From: Cheiracanthium punctorium
Taxonomy: Eukaryota; Arthropoda; Arachnida; Araneae; Cheiracanthiidae
Direction of reading: 5' to 3'
Length of the DNA: 64,000 bases
Assembly (NCBI GenBank): GCA_038373885.1
Contig: JAWZYV010000772.1
Location: forward strand, 248,001 to 312,000
In this document: positions 12,481 through 24,142 of the stretch, piece by piece
How the letters are laid out: each line of letters starts with the position of its first letter
How positions within the stretch are numbered: the stretch's first letter is position 1
The notes under the pieces: model-generated
The model's input: the letters and a program-made list of their open reading frames with translations, nothing else
Told to the model about the DNA's origin: nothing
Databases searched by the model: none
Position numbers and translations under genes: made by a program

Positions 12481-12652
12481 GGTACTTACGTATTATCCCG
12501 GCGGTCATTCCCGCCAAACTGTTTTTTCGTCAAATGAGTTGCCAAACTGTTGCCAATCGTATTCAAAACCATTAATAATTTCATGTGCCCGGCATTTATT
12601 TCGGCAAAAAATCGCTTGTCTTGGCGGACCGCCGGGATAATACGTAAATACC
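12481..12652. mobile_element. 172-bp hAT-type MITE, copy 1 (GGTACTTACG ends)
   Basis: Ends GGTACTTACGTATTATCCCG and its inverse give terminal repeats of about 28 bp reaching GGCGGTC/GACCGCC. Flanks CTTTTCTT and CTTTTTCT resemble an 8-bp duplication (6 of 8). Copies of almost the same length lie at 43038-43208 and 43850-44021. Confidence 0.8.
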
Positions 12653-13273
12653 CTTTTTCTTTACTTAAGCTTTTTAATTTGGCCTAAAATCAGCATAATT
12701 TCCATGTTTTTCAAATGCATGTGATTTTGCAAATAGAATTTCTGCTTTATTTTAAAAGCATAAATCATTTTGTGCGGGCGATAAAACGGCTTTTAATTAA
12801 TAGTTAGAAAAGTAGTTAAAATTTCAAAATTCTGAGCCTCAGGTGCACTTTATCGAAGTTAGGGGCTCACTCATGCTCAAATTTTCAAAGCTCTGCTTTC
12901 TGTAGATTTGTCTGGAGAACATACATTTTTATTATTACAGATAGATAGATTTGGCATAAAACTGGCTTAATTTCCATGCTATTTAATGTTTTTCAGATGC
13001 ACGCGCTTCTTTGTTGAAGTAATAGCATTCTTGTTAGCTCAAAACATGAATCATTTGATACGGGCGAAACTCGCCAAGCATGGCAACGTAAAAACGGTTT
13101 TAATTAATAATTAAAAATATAAAATTCTAAGTAGCCTATAACCATCTCCAGGGTCCCATCTATATCTAAACCAAAATGCATCCTAATCGATTCAGCGGTT
13201 TAGGCGTGAAAGCGTCATAAACAAAGAAACAAACAAACAAACTCACTTTCGCATTTATAATATTAGTTAGGAT
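12653..13273 (-). mobile_element. Helitron 5' region (minus orientation)
   Basis: The minus strand begins after an A at 13273 with TCCTAACTAATATTATAAAT, then a GTTT-rich leader and a CACGCCTAAACCGCTGAATC motif. This closely fits the 5' terminus of arthropod Helitrons. The 3' CTAG end was not located on the low-coordinate side, which is broken up by the MITE and by the other Helitron start at 12436. Confidence 0.6.
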
Positions 13274-14543
13274 CATTCTGTGTGTAACACAAAAAAAAAG
13301 GTAAAAACAAAGACAGGAAATAAAATGTGTACTTCTAATAAAAAAAAATGATACATGCGTGGTGTATATAGATAACACGCTTTTCGAAGTCGAGAAAAAA
13401 ATCACAAACCAAAATATTATAATGATAAAAGAGGATATAGATATATTCACTTTAATATGGCAAGACAAAATTCAAAAATATGAAAAAGTGAATTTAACTG
13501 AATTACAAAGGCTCATTATATTTCACATTTCACAAAATTTATAAAAATGTTTAGTTTTTCACACTTCCAGGGCCATTAAACTACACGCTGCAGCCATGCT
13601 ATTTCGATCACACATTTCTGAGCTGAAACCTAATTACAGCCAAAGGCGCTAAATCATATCTTTGATAAATCAGATAAAACTCGCCAACTTCCTAAAGCGA
13701 AAAGTATCCGTTATATATTACGGTTAAATTAAAGCACTTACTTTTCTCGCCAAATTTAATCAAAATTCAATAAGAGTTCATTTCTGGGAGCTTTATGGCC
13801 GGATGCGCTTGGCGAAGTTTATCGTCTTGCCTTTTCCTGCAGAGCTAATTCGTTCAGTGGGGTTGAGGTGATACATTTATCATAGCTGAAATTTTAAGTA
13901 CAAGCTGTAATTTTTATGAGTTTAGCGAGTTATGATCATGGCGTGAATGAGATATATGTCGTAATGCTATTGCGGAGTCAAAATTCCTGCATTTTTATTG
14001 TCGAATTCATTAAAATGGGAGATGCCGCTTCCAGATATTTTGACGCTGTTGCGGTTGTTTGTTATTTTTGCTTGCTAGTACATTTTAATTGCAACATATT
14101 ACTAAAAATGAATATATACAACTATCAAGCATTTTTCATTTTGACGAATTTTTATGTGTTTTGGTGTAACTGGAGTATAAACGTAGATTTACATACAATG
14201 AGAGGATTTTTTTTTTTCATTTTTACTGTAGACACCTGTACAACGTTTTATTGTTGGGTTGTACTTAAACTCAACAAATATTTAACATGTATCGTGTATC
14301 GGCTGCATGTTATGCAGATAAATACATAACATACATCGGTTGCATTTATTTGGTCCATTCTCAAAATATTACAACAAGAGATTTCATAAGAATAAACTTT
14401 TTCATCAAATCCTGTAACTTCAATAATAAAAAATTATGCCTTCATAATAATAACAACTGATCCTGCACTGAAAAAAGATTAAGTTCTTTTAAATTAAATT
14501 TGAGTCAAAATCTAGTGACATTTATTTAAATGAAAAATAATAG
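13274..14543. other. AT-rich DNA, nothing recognised
   Basis: Contains the 137-codon ORF 13916-14329. Its translation is rich in Phe, Cys, Ile and Asn with no domain, no plausible signal-peptide or membrane architecture and no conserved motif, so it is not called a gene. Confidence 0.4.
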
Positions 14544-14869
14544 ACAAAGGTTGGATGTTTTGAAACTCATGAACAAAAAATTTAAGGGGTGGTAGTCAAG
14601 ACAGTTCAGAATCATTTAGCAATGTGGGGTCGGAAACGTCGTCCTCATGTCCCAGCTAATAATAATTTTGGAGTAATAGTGAACTTTCCGATCATTGTCA
14701 AAAGGTAATGTATTTTTCATAGAAAGACTTGACTAAAATTAAATATTAGCAGGATTGATTACTAAAGTAGGGATTATACATTGATTAAGATTGATTGTTA
14801 AATTGATTATTAGTGTGTTCATTCACGCCACCCCTAAATTTTTGCGATGAGTTTTGAAACACCCTTTGT
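14544..14869. mobile_element. MITE with terminal repeats of about 40 bp, Tc1/mariner-like
   Basis: The left end ACAAAGG..TGTTTTGAAACTCAT and the inverse of the right end ACAAAGGGTGTTTCAAAACT are clear inverse copies; both continue to AAATTTAGGGGTGG. The approximately 326-bp interior has no ORF. The GGGTGTTTCAAAAC style of end resembles Tc1/mariner-type MITEs; the target site is not clean. Confidence 0.65.
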
Positions 14870-16950
14870 AGCTAATTTACTGGAAAATGCCAGTTTTTTA
14901 CTGGTATGACAGTAAGTTATTGAAACATTTAAGATCAAATATGGTTTCATTGCTGTCAAAAATCACTGAAGTTTCCAAAACTACAATAAATTTAATTTTG
15001 GGGGTAAATTATTAAAAACAAACTCGTGTTTACGTGCACGGACCATTAGTTATCTATAGCTTTATGGATTTCGTAGTTTTATCAGCTGATAGTTAAAATA
15101 AAAACAAAATAAGCAGAAATAGTTTATGCAGATTACCTGTTTATTCATTAACATTGTTGTATATGAAGATAAATTCAAGGTTCATACGGATCCTGGATGT
15201 GCTAAAGCTCTGAACTTTTGAAATAGTAGGACATTTTAGGACAATGTTTCAAAAGTTCGGAATATTAGCAAATTAAGGGCCCGTACGAGTCCTGTAAATT
15301 TCAAACAGCCCTGGCATTGCTGATAAAAACAGTTGGTGCAAAATTGTCTAATTCGTAGTTTTACTGCAGTTGGAAGTTAATAATTTGACACCTGAAATTT
15401 CTAATTTCTTAAAAATAAATCTGAGAAGCTTTTGACACAATATATTGCCGTTGCTGCGAACAACAGTAATTTTTTTAATCTAAGTGAATGAAGCTGAAAT
15501 AGAATTTGTTTAGCAAAGTCTTAATATTTACACTTTTTTACTACACTAGTAAAAATCAAGACCAATTTAATATTTAAATTTAAATATTTTTAACTACGAT
15601 TCTCAATTTTAACGATGTTTCCATATTTTATTTTCATACATTATTAAATCATGAATACAGCTCAAGATATATTAAACGGAATTCATTAGTCAACAGTTAC
15701 CCGAAATGTCATGAGATACTTTTAATATATTTTTAGTCAGTTGATTTTTGCTAAATTTTTAATCTATCGCAAACTCTGTATTAAGTGTAATAATGTCAAT
15801 TTTTATACATCAAAAATATTTGAGATGATTGAGTCCATTTTTAAACTTCAATAATGAACATACAACATTTATTCTTAGCAAAATATCTTTTTAAGTCAAT
15901 ATGTTATTATTTTTGCATTACAGTCTCATTGTGTGTATAATTTAAGTTCATGCACATATTTTTATTTCAGCATTTTGAGATTTTTGGATTCTTCAACTGT
16001 TTTGCAATTTTTGGCAAACTTATGGTTGTAAAATAAGACATATTCGAGGAGGAAACTGTTATTTAAAATTATTTGTTTAGATCAATAAATATAGTTTAAA
16101 ATTATTTATTATCCCTTTTATACTGACTAACTAACCGTGACGCCTTTCATACAAGTTACAACCTTAAAAAATATAACCCGATAATTTATAACAATTTACA
16201 TTTTTTTTTATAATAAAAGCCTAACCCATCATTCAAAAATGTCTTAGTATCTTAAGTTTAAAAAAATACTCGAGTTTCATTGATCGATGGTATTGCTAAA
16301 AGCTTAGTGACTTAAATAACGTCTTGGAAAAATTTGCTTCGAAAAATTCATATGTATAAATGAGAAAATTAACAAGTGGATTAACGCAAGCATTTTAATA
16401 AACTATTCTGAAAAAAAAAACTTGATATAAAATTTCTGCTAGATAATTTGGTTTTAAGGAGCTTTATATTTGAAAAAAGATTTTGTAGCAACAAATTTTA
16501 AATAATACATTTTTATATCACACAAGAATATCGAAATTAAAAATAGCAATAATTAATTGGGTTATAATTTGTATTAATGTAAACGTGCAAGAAAAAATTT
16601 TCCTACAAAGGCAAAGATATAAACCTTCAAAAATAATCCGTCTCACCTCAAAGTGAAGGTATTCAGAAAATCACCAGTATGAGGACACAGAATTGAAACT
16701 AAATTATGAAAAGAGCATCACTAAGAAGAAAATGCAAGTCTATATAGACTGGTATTTTACCCATCAAAACAATACTAATGGCGATTTTTACCTGAGTAAA
16801 AGTATAAAAATGATCATAAAACACAAATCAGGCAATATTGTTTATAGTATCTAAATTTAAAAGACACTAAATTTTACAAATGAAGAAGAAAAACGAACTT
16901 CTGGTGCTGCCATCTGCTAAAAGAAGTGGGCACTTTGTATGGAAATATTC
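14870..16950. other. AT-rich DNA with one short stem-loop (15211-15262)
   Basis: The only structure recognised is an inverse pair TCTGAACTTTTGAAA / TTTCAAAAGTTCGGA with a loop of about 22 bases. The rest is AT-rich and unremarkable. Confidence 0.4.
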
Positions 16951-16954
16951 AATA

Positions 16955-18190
16955 CTAGCTGAAGTACCCGTCCTCGACGGGTTAGTGAATGAAAATTTCC
17001 AAAAAGCAAGAACTTTCGTCAGCATTGTAGGAGTACACAGAATGGATGTAGTATGCTGCCAAAGTAAAGAAAACGAAGTTATACTTTTCATGTATTGTTA
17101 AAATATTACAGGTTAGAGAGTAACTAAGTATTATCATTTCATTCGCTTTAGTCGTAATTATGTGATGCGTGAACGAATATTTACGCATATTGAAATAATT
17201 TTCGCAAAATCTCAAAATTTAATCAACATTTTTGAAAAATTTGAAGCCTAGAATTTAAGTTGAGGGACAACCTATCCTGTCACCCAAATTCGTTTCATTC
17301 CCTGCAGCCTTTATTTCGTGATGCTGGAACACAAATTTTCAGCATTTTAAAACGATTTTCGAAAAATCTCAAAATGTAAGCAAAATATTTTAAAAATTCC
17401 TCTCTCTCTCAACGCCTATAAATTAAGATTAGCAACTACCTATCATATCACTCAATTTCGTATCATTCGTATTAGTCGTTATTACGTGATGTTTGAAGAA
17501 ATATAAACGTATTTTGAGAGAATTTTCACAAAATCTCAAAATCTAAAAAAAATGTTTAAAAAATTGGACTCCTATAGTTTATGTTGAGCAACCATCTATC
17601 GTGTGACCAAATTTCATGTCATTCGCTTTAGTCGTTATTACGTAATACGGGAACAAAGATTCACTCAGTTTTAAACGATTTTCACAAAATCTCGAAATCT
17701 GATGGATTTTTTTTAATTAGATGCTTATAGTTTAAGGTGAGTGACCACCTATCATTTCACCATATATCATTTTTTCACCTTTGCAGTTATTACGTGATGC
17801 TTGAACACAAATTTACGCAGTTTGAAAGGATTTTCGCAAAATCTCAAAATCCAATCAGAATTTTTTTAAAATTGGACGCTTATGTTTTAAGTTGAGTGAC
17901 CACCTATCATGACACCCAATTTCATATCATTCGCTTCAGTCGTGTTTGCGTGATGCTTGAACACAAATTTACGTAGTTTGAAACGATTTTCGCAAAATCT
18001 CAAAATCCAATCAAGATTTTTTTAAAGTTCGACGCCTATGTTTTAAGTTGAGTGACCACCTATCATGTCACTCAATTTCATATCATTCGCTTCAGTCGTT
18101 TTTACGTGATGCTTGAACACAAATTTACGCAGTTTGAAAGGATTTTCGAAAAATCCAAAATCAACAAGATAAAATTGATATGTTTTAGTT
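16955..18190 (-). mobile_element. Helitron 3' end containing a 156-bp tandem array
   Basis: On the minus strand the element ends CTAG (16955-16958) before a T. It is preceded by 8 nt and a perfect 6-bp hairpin CCCGTC-GAG-GACGGG (16966-16980), the classic Helitron 3' signature. Seven tandem units (17131-18190) lie just inside. No 5' TC end was found before the next Helitron at 18584. Confidence 0.65.
17131..18190 (+). repeat. Seven-unit tandem array, period about 156 bp
   Basis: The phrase TCATTCGCTTTAGTCG recurs near 17139, 17295, 17463, 17619, 17767, 17927 and 18083 (spacings 156, 168, 156, 148, 160, 156). Each unit also carries a TTACGTGATGC-like block, GATTTTCGCAAAATCTCAAA and GTTGAGTGACCACCTATCAT. 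Related single units in inverse orientation occur near 34990-35165 and 36980-37060. Confidence 0.9.
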
Positions 18191-18583
18191 GAGTGAGATA
18201 TCATGCCCCAATTTTATATTCCCGCGTTTTCGTATCTTGACAAATTCGCATTGAACGATTCAACGAAACAATGATTTTTTAAATTCACCCATGTAAGTGG
18301 TGACCACCATATAAAATTCTAAGTTATGTTTTATGAGCTTACATCAAGATTGTAGATAAAAGATCCATTGATTCAGTAAGCGAATTAGATATAAAAGCAT
18401 TGGGGTTTTAAAACGAGTTTTGCTTCCATGGAAAGATTAATTAAATAATTTCCTTATTTATTATTTTTAGTTCATAGAAAAATCACAAACGAATTTTCAA
18501 ATATTTACTTCGCTTTACATATATTTATTGTTAATATTCTATGAGTTTCAACTTTAAACCAAGACACGATTCTTTATTTTAAA

Positions 18584-20714
18584 CTAGCTGTGTGCCCGTT
18601 CTTCGCAGGGCAGGAAACGAAAGTTTGCCTTACATGCGCAATTCGAACTAATTCCAGTCATTTGGAATCTAAAAAAAAAGCAAAATTATTTGACTCTAAA
18701 GTTTGCATCATGAGTACTAACCTGGCATCATTGAAATATTATGACTCAAAAAACTACGTAAGTGTCATTCGCGATCAAAAAATTGAAAAGCTTAACGGTC
18801 TGCAGAGAGCTCCTGACTTTCAAATGTTTTATTTCTACATCATACTGTTTTTTAGGTTCAAGCTCTAGCATTAAATACTTCAGACCCTATATGAAATTTA
18901 CAACCGTTATTTTTAAATAGCTGCACACAATTCTTCATACGGGAAGAAGTGAATATTTTACTAAAATCATATCTGCATGTGAAAAAACAAAAGTTCATTT
19001 TTTAAAAATTTCAAGTAATCTCCTCTGTTGAAATTACTGCAGGATATACTAACGCAAAGTAGAATTACTTATCGTTTATTGGTTGTAAGACAACCCTTGG
19101 AAAAGGATAAACAGGACACTTTTAATTTCATGAAATATTTATGACGTGGTATATTGTGATTTATACATATTATCCTTATAAATCTACTAATACTACTTAT
19201 TACGTATATCAATACTATCTATATTCGCTTCTCTTTCTTCAAGGCTCGATTAAAAGAAACAGCTTAGCTTATTTGACACCAATGGGATCCTTTTATTCTA
19301 TGGCGATTCTTTGCAATTTACGCATTAGCATAAACAATAATCATTTCACATAATGGTTGCCATTAACGAAGCTCTCTATACATATTTAATTTATGCATAG
19401 TTTTGTAAGATTGGCGTATTTTAGCACCGCAAAACATCTCATCTCAACGTGGTGGAAAATACAAAAGCGGTGCCATTTTAAATATCCATATATCCAATAC
19501 AGCGATATCTTATAAATCCTCTTCTGTCTCCTGAAAAACATCAAACTGTGTAATCTCGAGGAACTATTTAGAATCGCTTTAATTGTGACAGAATGCAGTT
19601 GCAGAGTTTGCAAATTTCACGCATTGTTTTAATTTATGGCGTCACTGTTTAACTTACCCCGGTTGGTTGGGGGAGCTAATTTAGATATTTCGCACAGTAG
19701 TTTTCAAACGGTATCATATTAAAACTTACAAAGAAATTGAAAAAAATTTTATTTATAAAGGACCCTTATGTTAAGGAACCCCAACGTTAAAATAAAACTA
19801 TATACGCAACATGCATATGTTAGACAACCTATAAACATTCTTAAATAAGCAACGGATTAAAATGCCACTAATAATAATAATAATCGTGAATTTCTTAGTT
19901 TATTTCTATAGAAAGTTTTAATCAAAATATCGCCTCCTTGTGTTAAAGAAAGAGCAGGGATAAATGCGTTAAAATTGCGGCGTAACTTTTACGTATCTTA
20001 AAGCATTTTACATCATATAGATCCTCACTTGCGAATTGAAAATCCGGTACATATTTAAAACCTCTATCGATAAGTTGAAAAAAAAAAACTTTTTTCTAAT
20101 CCTTTCTGTGGCAGCGCAACAAAATTATCTCGTGCCATGATTTATTAATGCAATGGCAAAGCAATCAGCGTTGATGCTATTAAATTCTAAACATTATGTT
20201 ACAATAAAATTCGTAAAAAAAATCATCTAATTTTCATAATTTTTTCTTCTTCATTTTAAAATAAGGGAGAAAAGAATGTTTCACGATTTGTCAAAATATC
20301 AAAAAGTTATGACGGATAAAATTCAAGATGCGACAGTTTAAAATTATTTTACGAAAAAATTCGCCGAAACAGATGCTTTGTATAAAAATTCCTAAAAATC
20401 GGTAAATTATGTTACGTATTCAGAACAAACTGTTTTTAAAAGAAATTTTTTTCCTCTATCCGTGACACAAATGCTGCGAGCGTAATTTCCGCCGTTATTA
20501 CGAAATAAGTGAGAAAAAGTTGCAAAAATCGCATAAAACATTAAAAAAAAAAATTAGATCGGATTTTGAAAAAAATGCTTCGAGGTGCACAACTTCATGT
20601 TTAGAACTGCCCGATCACCAAATTTGGTGTTTCTAGGTGTAGCAGTTTGCCCGTAACGCCGCCGACACACCAACACACCCACCCACACACATCTTCTTTT
20701 ATAATAAGTAGAGA
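18584..20714 (-). mobile_element. Complete non-autonomous Helitron-like element (2131 bp)
   Basis: On the minus strand it starts at 20714 as A|TCTCTACTTATTATAAAAG and ends at 18584 as ..CACACAG-CTAG|T, i.e. inserted between A and T. A GCCC..GGGC hairpin lies just before the CTAG, degenerate compared with the one at 16955. There is no Rep/helicase coding sequence, so it is non-autonomous. Its first approximately 350 bp match 1496-1865. It contains a copy of the dispersed GGCGTATTTAGCACC repeat at 19330-19460. Confidence 0.65.
19330..19460 (+). repeat. Dispersed repeat, copy 1 (GGCGTATTTAGCACC family)
   Basis: Contains GGTTGCCATTAA and GATTGGCGTATTTTAGCACC in the order seen at 44640-44740, 45045-45135 and 62281-62360, and in inverse at 50095-50215. 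Confidence 0.6.
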
Positions 20715-23700
20715 TTTAAACTCGGAATCGTCCGCTTCATGAATAACTCCTGTAGGGCTATAGCCCCCCTGCCCCCAAATTGAAACGGAATTACACTAGA
20801 TAGAACAGAGTTTCGATGCTTAGTTAAAAACTGCGTGTCTAAAAATCGGTTGCTTTGAAATTTGAATTTTCTTTTTTGATTTACTACATTGATTTTTGCA
20901 ATTGACCTCAATCAATGGTTTTTAACATTTTCGTTCCCAGGCTACAGGTATTTTCAAAACCGTCCCAAGGAATCGTCCGAAATTTCGTCTCCCCCTTGAA
21001 ACGTTTCGGTTTATTTTAAGGATGATCAGTAATCAAGTTGTTCTCGACTTTTCCTTACATACGTGAATAGCTCGTTGTTAGAACGGGTTATGGCAAGTTG
21101 GCATGGCAAGCACAAAGAACAACGTTTGAGCGATGATGTCCATTCACCGTCTGCAAAGTCGTAAAAAGGTGAGCTAACATTACATATAATTCAGTATTAA
21201 ACATAAGCAGTCTTTGCGCGCGCCTTGTGCGGTGCGCGTCTCGGATTCTGTACTGATATGTACCTGATGCTGGATAAAATATGATTGATGTACATAGGAA
21301 TGGGGGAGTGTAACATAGACATCAAGTGACTAGGAATCCCAAGTGATTATCTCTTGTACCATTGTGAAAGGTTCTTTTGTTCCGCCGTTTGGATTTTCAG
21401 GGGTATTAAGAAAGAATACTATTACTATGGCTAATTTTCCTTATCTGATTTTCAAACATTTCCTGTTCATACAAAAGTACACCCGTTTTGAACGTTTAAA
21501 AATGAAGGAAGAATTTCTTGGAAGTACTGCAGTCCTTTATAAGCAGGCTTCAAAAGCTTAAACCATTGAAATTGCTATCGTCGCTTGGTCGTTTTTTTCG
21601 GGTGAAGCGCTACTGTGTGATACATTTGTTCTCTGTCTAGCTCCGTTCGTGTGTAGAATTTAATTTAAATGCAGATATTATAGATTCAAGAAAGCGGTCA
21701 TCGAGTCGTAATATCGGTGATTATTTTATGAAAATTCCGAAAAATGATAAATTGTCTAGTGAGAGTGAAAGCGCAAATCATTAGGAAGAAATCGTAAATT
21801 CACAGCCCAGAACAAGCTATTTCAAAAGAAACAGCACTCATGAAATATACATACATCACTATCAGGCAGCTTGTAAAAATGTGCATAATTAGAAGGAATA
21901 CAAGGATATCATTATGGAAAAAAGAGGCATGATTTAAATTAATTTTTTTCAGATTGTTTTTCCTATGAAGTGTAAGTCCTAGCAGGTTCGAGTATTTTAT
22001 TTTATCAGAAATTCGCACACCTTTCTCAAAATTCAGTTACGTAATACTATAGGTAGCCAGAAAAATAAAATATACAGGCGACATGTAAAAAATCGTGCCA
22101 AATGTCAACAAGCTTGATAACTGAACCCAAAATATTGAATACCAATAAATTAGCAACCCTCTTTACCCAATCCCAGATCCGCCACTGATTACAATGAACG
22201 TTTGTAAACTCTCAGCCCAAACTTTTATTTTAATAACTGAACACTCTACTATTTCTATTTGTTCGAATGGCAGTGTTTTTGTTCGGACTCTAACATCAGC
22301 AAATACGCTTAATCTTTCCAAAATTTTATAGATTAGAATGACATTTTTCCTATTCAAAGTGCTGCCTGCATAATTTAAAGTTCTTTTAAGGGGTTTTTTA
22401 AGTTAAGATTCTCAAGGATATTCGAGAATGGAATTAAAGCTTACTACAAGGATATTTATCGATCGTGGAAAAATAAAGTTTAAAAACTTTATTTTTTATA
22501 ATTTTCTTTTAAAAAAGACTTATTTGAGATAACATAAAATAGTTAATAAAACTTACAAGCATTTATAAGTTGACAAATGTAACAAATACATCTATATTTT
22601 TATGTGTATCAAACGTGTCAATAAACTGAATGCGTTTGGAGATTTCGTGGAAAATATTAATTTGGAATTTTGAAGCTGTTTATATCAAAGCCCATTACTC
22701 TTTATATCAAAGCCACCCTTCGCGATTGTCGCAAATATCGGAGAGCTGAATACCACGGTGGAGGTCTTATCGTGAGACTCTGGGTAGCATTTATGTACGC
22801 CCCCTCCCCTCACTTCCTCCTAAAGAAAAAAGTGGCCAGTTAAATCTGGCGACCATTTTGCTTCAGCAAATCCCTGCTCAAGTCCCTTTTACGCAGATGC
22901 AACTAAACAAAAAAATTTATAAGATCTAAAATCTCTCTGGGATTTAAAATAAATTAATAAATAATGAATTGCAATTTCAAACCACATCCCATATTTTAAA
23001 TATTTTACTAGAGCAAAATGAAATGCATTGCAGTGTAAAATTTTACATTCTATCTTGAAAACTGATAAAAGTATCGGTTTAGACTATGTCTAATTACCGT
23101 TTCGTCTTCCTTGGTAGTTCAAGTAATCTCTGTATGATAAGAGATACTTTATAAAAGGAGAGAGGATGTGTAAGTTAGCGCAGAAAAACTTCGTCCAAAA
23201 GACAAGTTCAAGGCTTAATTTCCATAGAAGCTCACTAGAGCTCAGCTTCTGTACTTCTTTTTACAGAATGGATTTTTTACATACTAGGCAAAACCCATCG
23301 GAGCTCATAAATACTGCGCCCTGGAGCCCACCAGTACATTAACTCGAAGTTTTCGCCCAACCCGATTTTAGTGGGCAGACCAGTCGGGGCTCGTTTCACC
23401 TCAAACCGATCTCAGAGTCCTAACAAATTTGGGGTCTTTAACTGTGTACTATTTAGATTTCTTCATGCTAATTTCAGACTATATCATTTCATTTCTCTGT
23501 TCTGTGAAATAATGAAAATGTCCAACTACTATTACATAAGAAAATCTTTGAATAATCATTATTTTAATAGAATGTACTGCCGACTCACGATTGCAGGGGT
23601 AGCGGGGGTTTACAGTACGCCATTGAGTATGAGAATAAGCTCTAGAGAATATTAGGGTTCTGGCACTATTTTTTTTTATAGAAATTACGCCCTGGACAAA

Positions 23701-23833
23701 TGCGCAATTGTTACTACAAAGCTAGAAACTCGTTAAATAATCAGCAAAATTTCATTAACATAAAAACTCCATGTTTCGTTTTATTAAAAATATCCAGTTC
23801 ACATTAACTGCACAGTTTTACGCCATCAATAGG
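20715..23833. other. AT-rich DNA; one possible hAT end
   Basis: No gene. The sequence GATCCGCCACTGA at 22177-22189 is the inverse of a CAGTGGCGGATC-type hAT terminus, but the partner end was not found. ORFs of 64-94 codons have no recognisable domain. Confidence 0.35.
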
Positions 23834-24142
23834 CTACTCGCTTAATTCAAAGGAGCAAAAATAACGTTCAAAAAAGGAGAGAAAGGAAAAATTGTCTGTT
23901 TCGACCTTTTTACATTGAAACCCACTGTATTAGCTCAAAAATGTTCTTTAAGTACTCCTTTTCCAAGAAATCCACGTCCCGCTTCCTGTTTACCAAAATA
24001 CTGATAACGTTCGCTCCGAATATTTCGCTCCGTTCAGTGATCAAAAAAAAGCTCCTCTAGGTGAAGTGCACTTTCAAGTACGGAAAGGAGCAAAAATTCG
24101 CTCCATTTGATCGAATTTCGCTCGTATGAATTAAGCGTGTAT
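23834..24142. mobile_element. MITE-like element with GCTTAATTCA ends
   Basis: The left end CTCGCTTAATTCA..GGAGCAAAA and the inverse of the right end CACGCTTAATTCAT.CGAGCGAAA are imperfect inverse repeats of about 25-30 bp. Several GGAGC/GCTCC words repeat inside. Target duplication not resolved. Confidence 0.5.

Noticed and set aside
12640..13273. LINE 3' end (the TTTATAATATTAG phrase read on the plus strand)
   Set aside because: The A|TC boundary, the leader order and the matching hairpin-CTAG ends of sister copies fit a Helitron 5' terminus better.
13916..14329. 137-codon ORF on the plus strand
   Set aside because: Low-complexity Phe/Cys/Ile/Asn-rich translation, no motif, lies in very AT-rich DNA; an ORF of this length is plausible by chance in 64 kb read in six frames.
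17131..18190. CRISPR-like regular direct repeats
   Set aside because: Units are 156 bp and tandem with no short repeat plus unique spacer layout; eukaryotic context.
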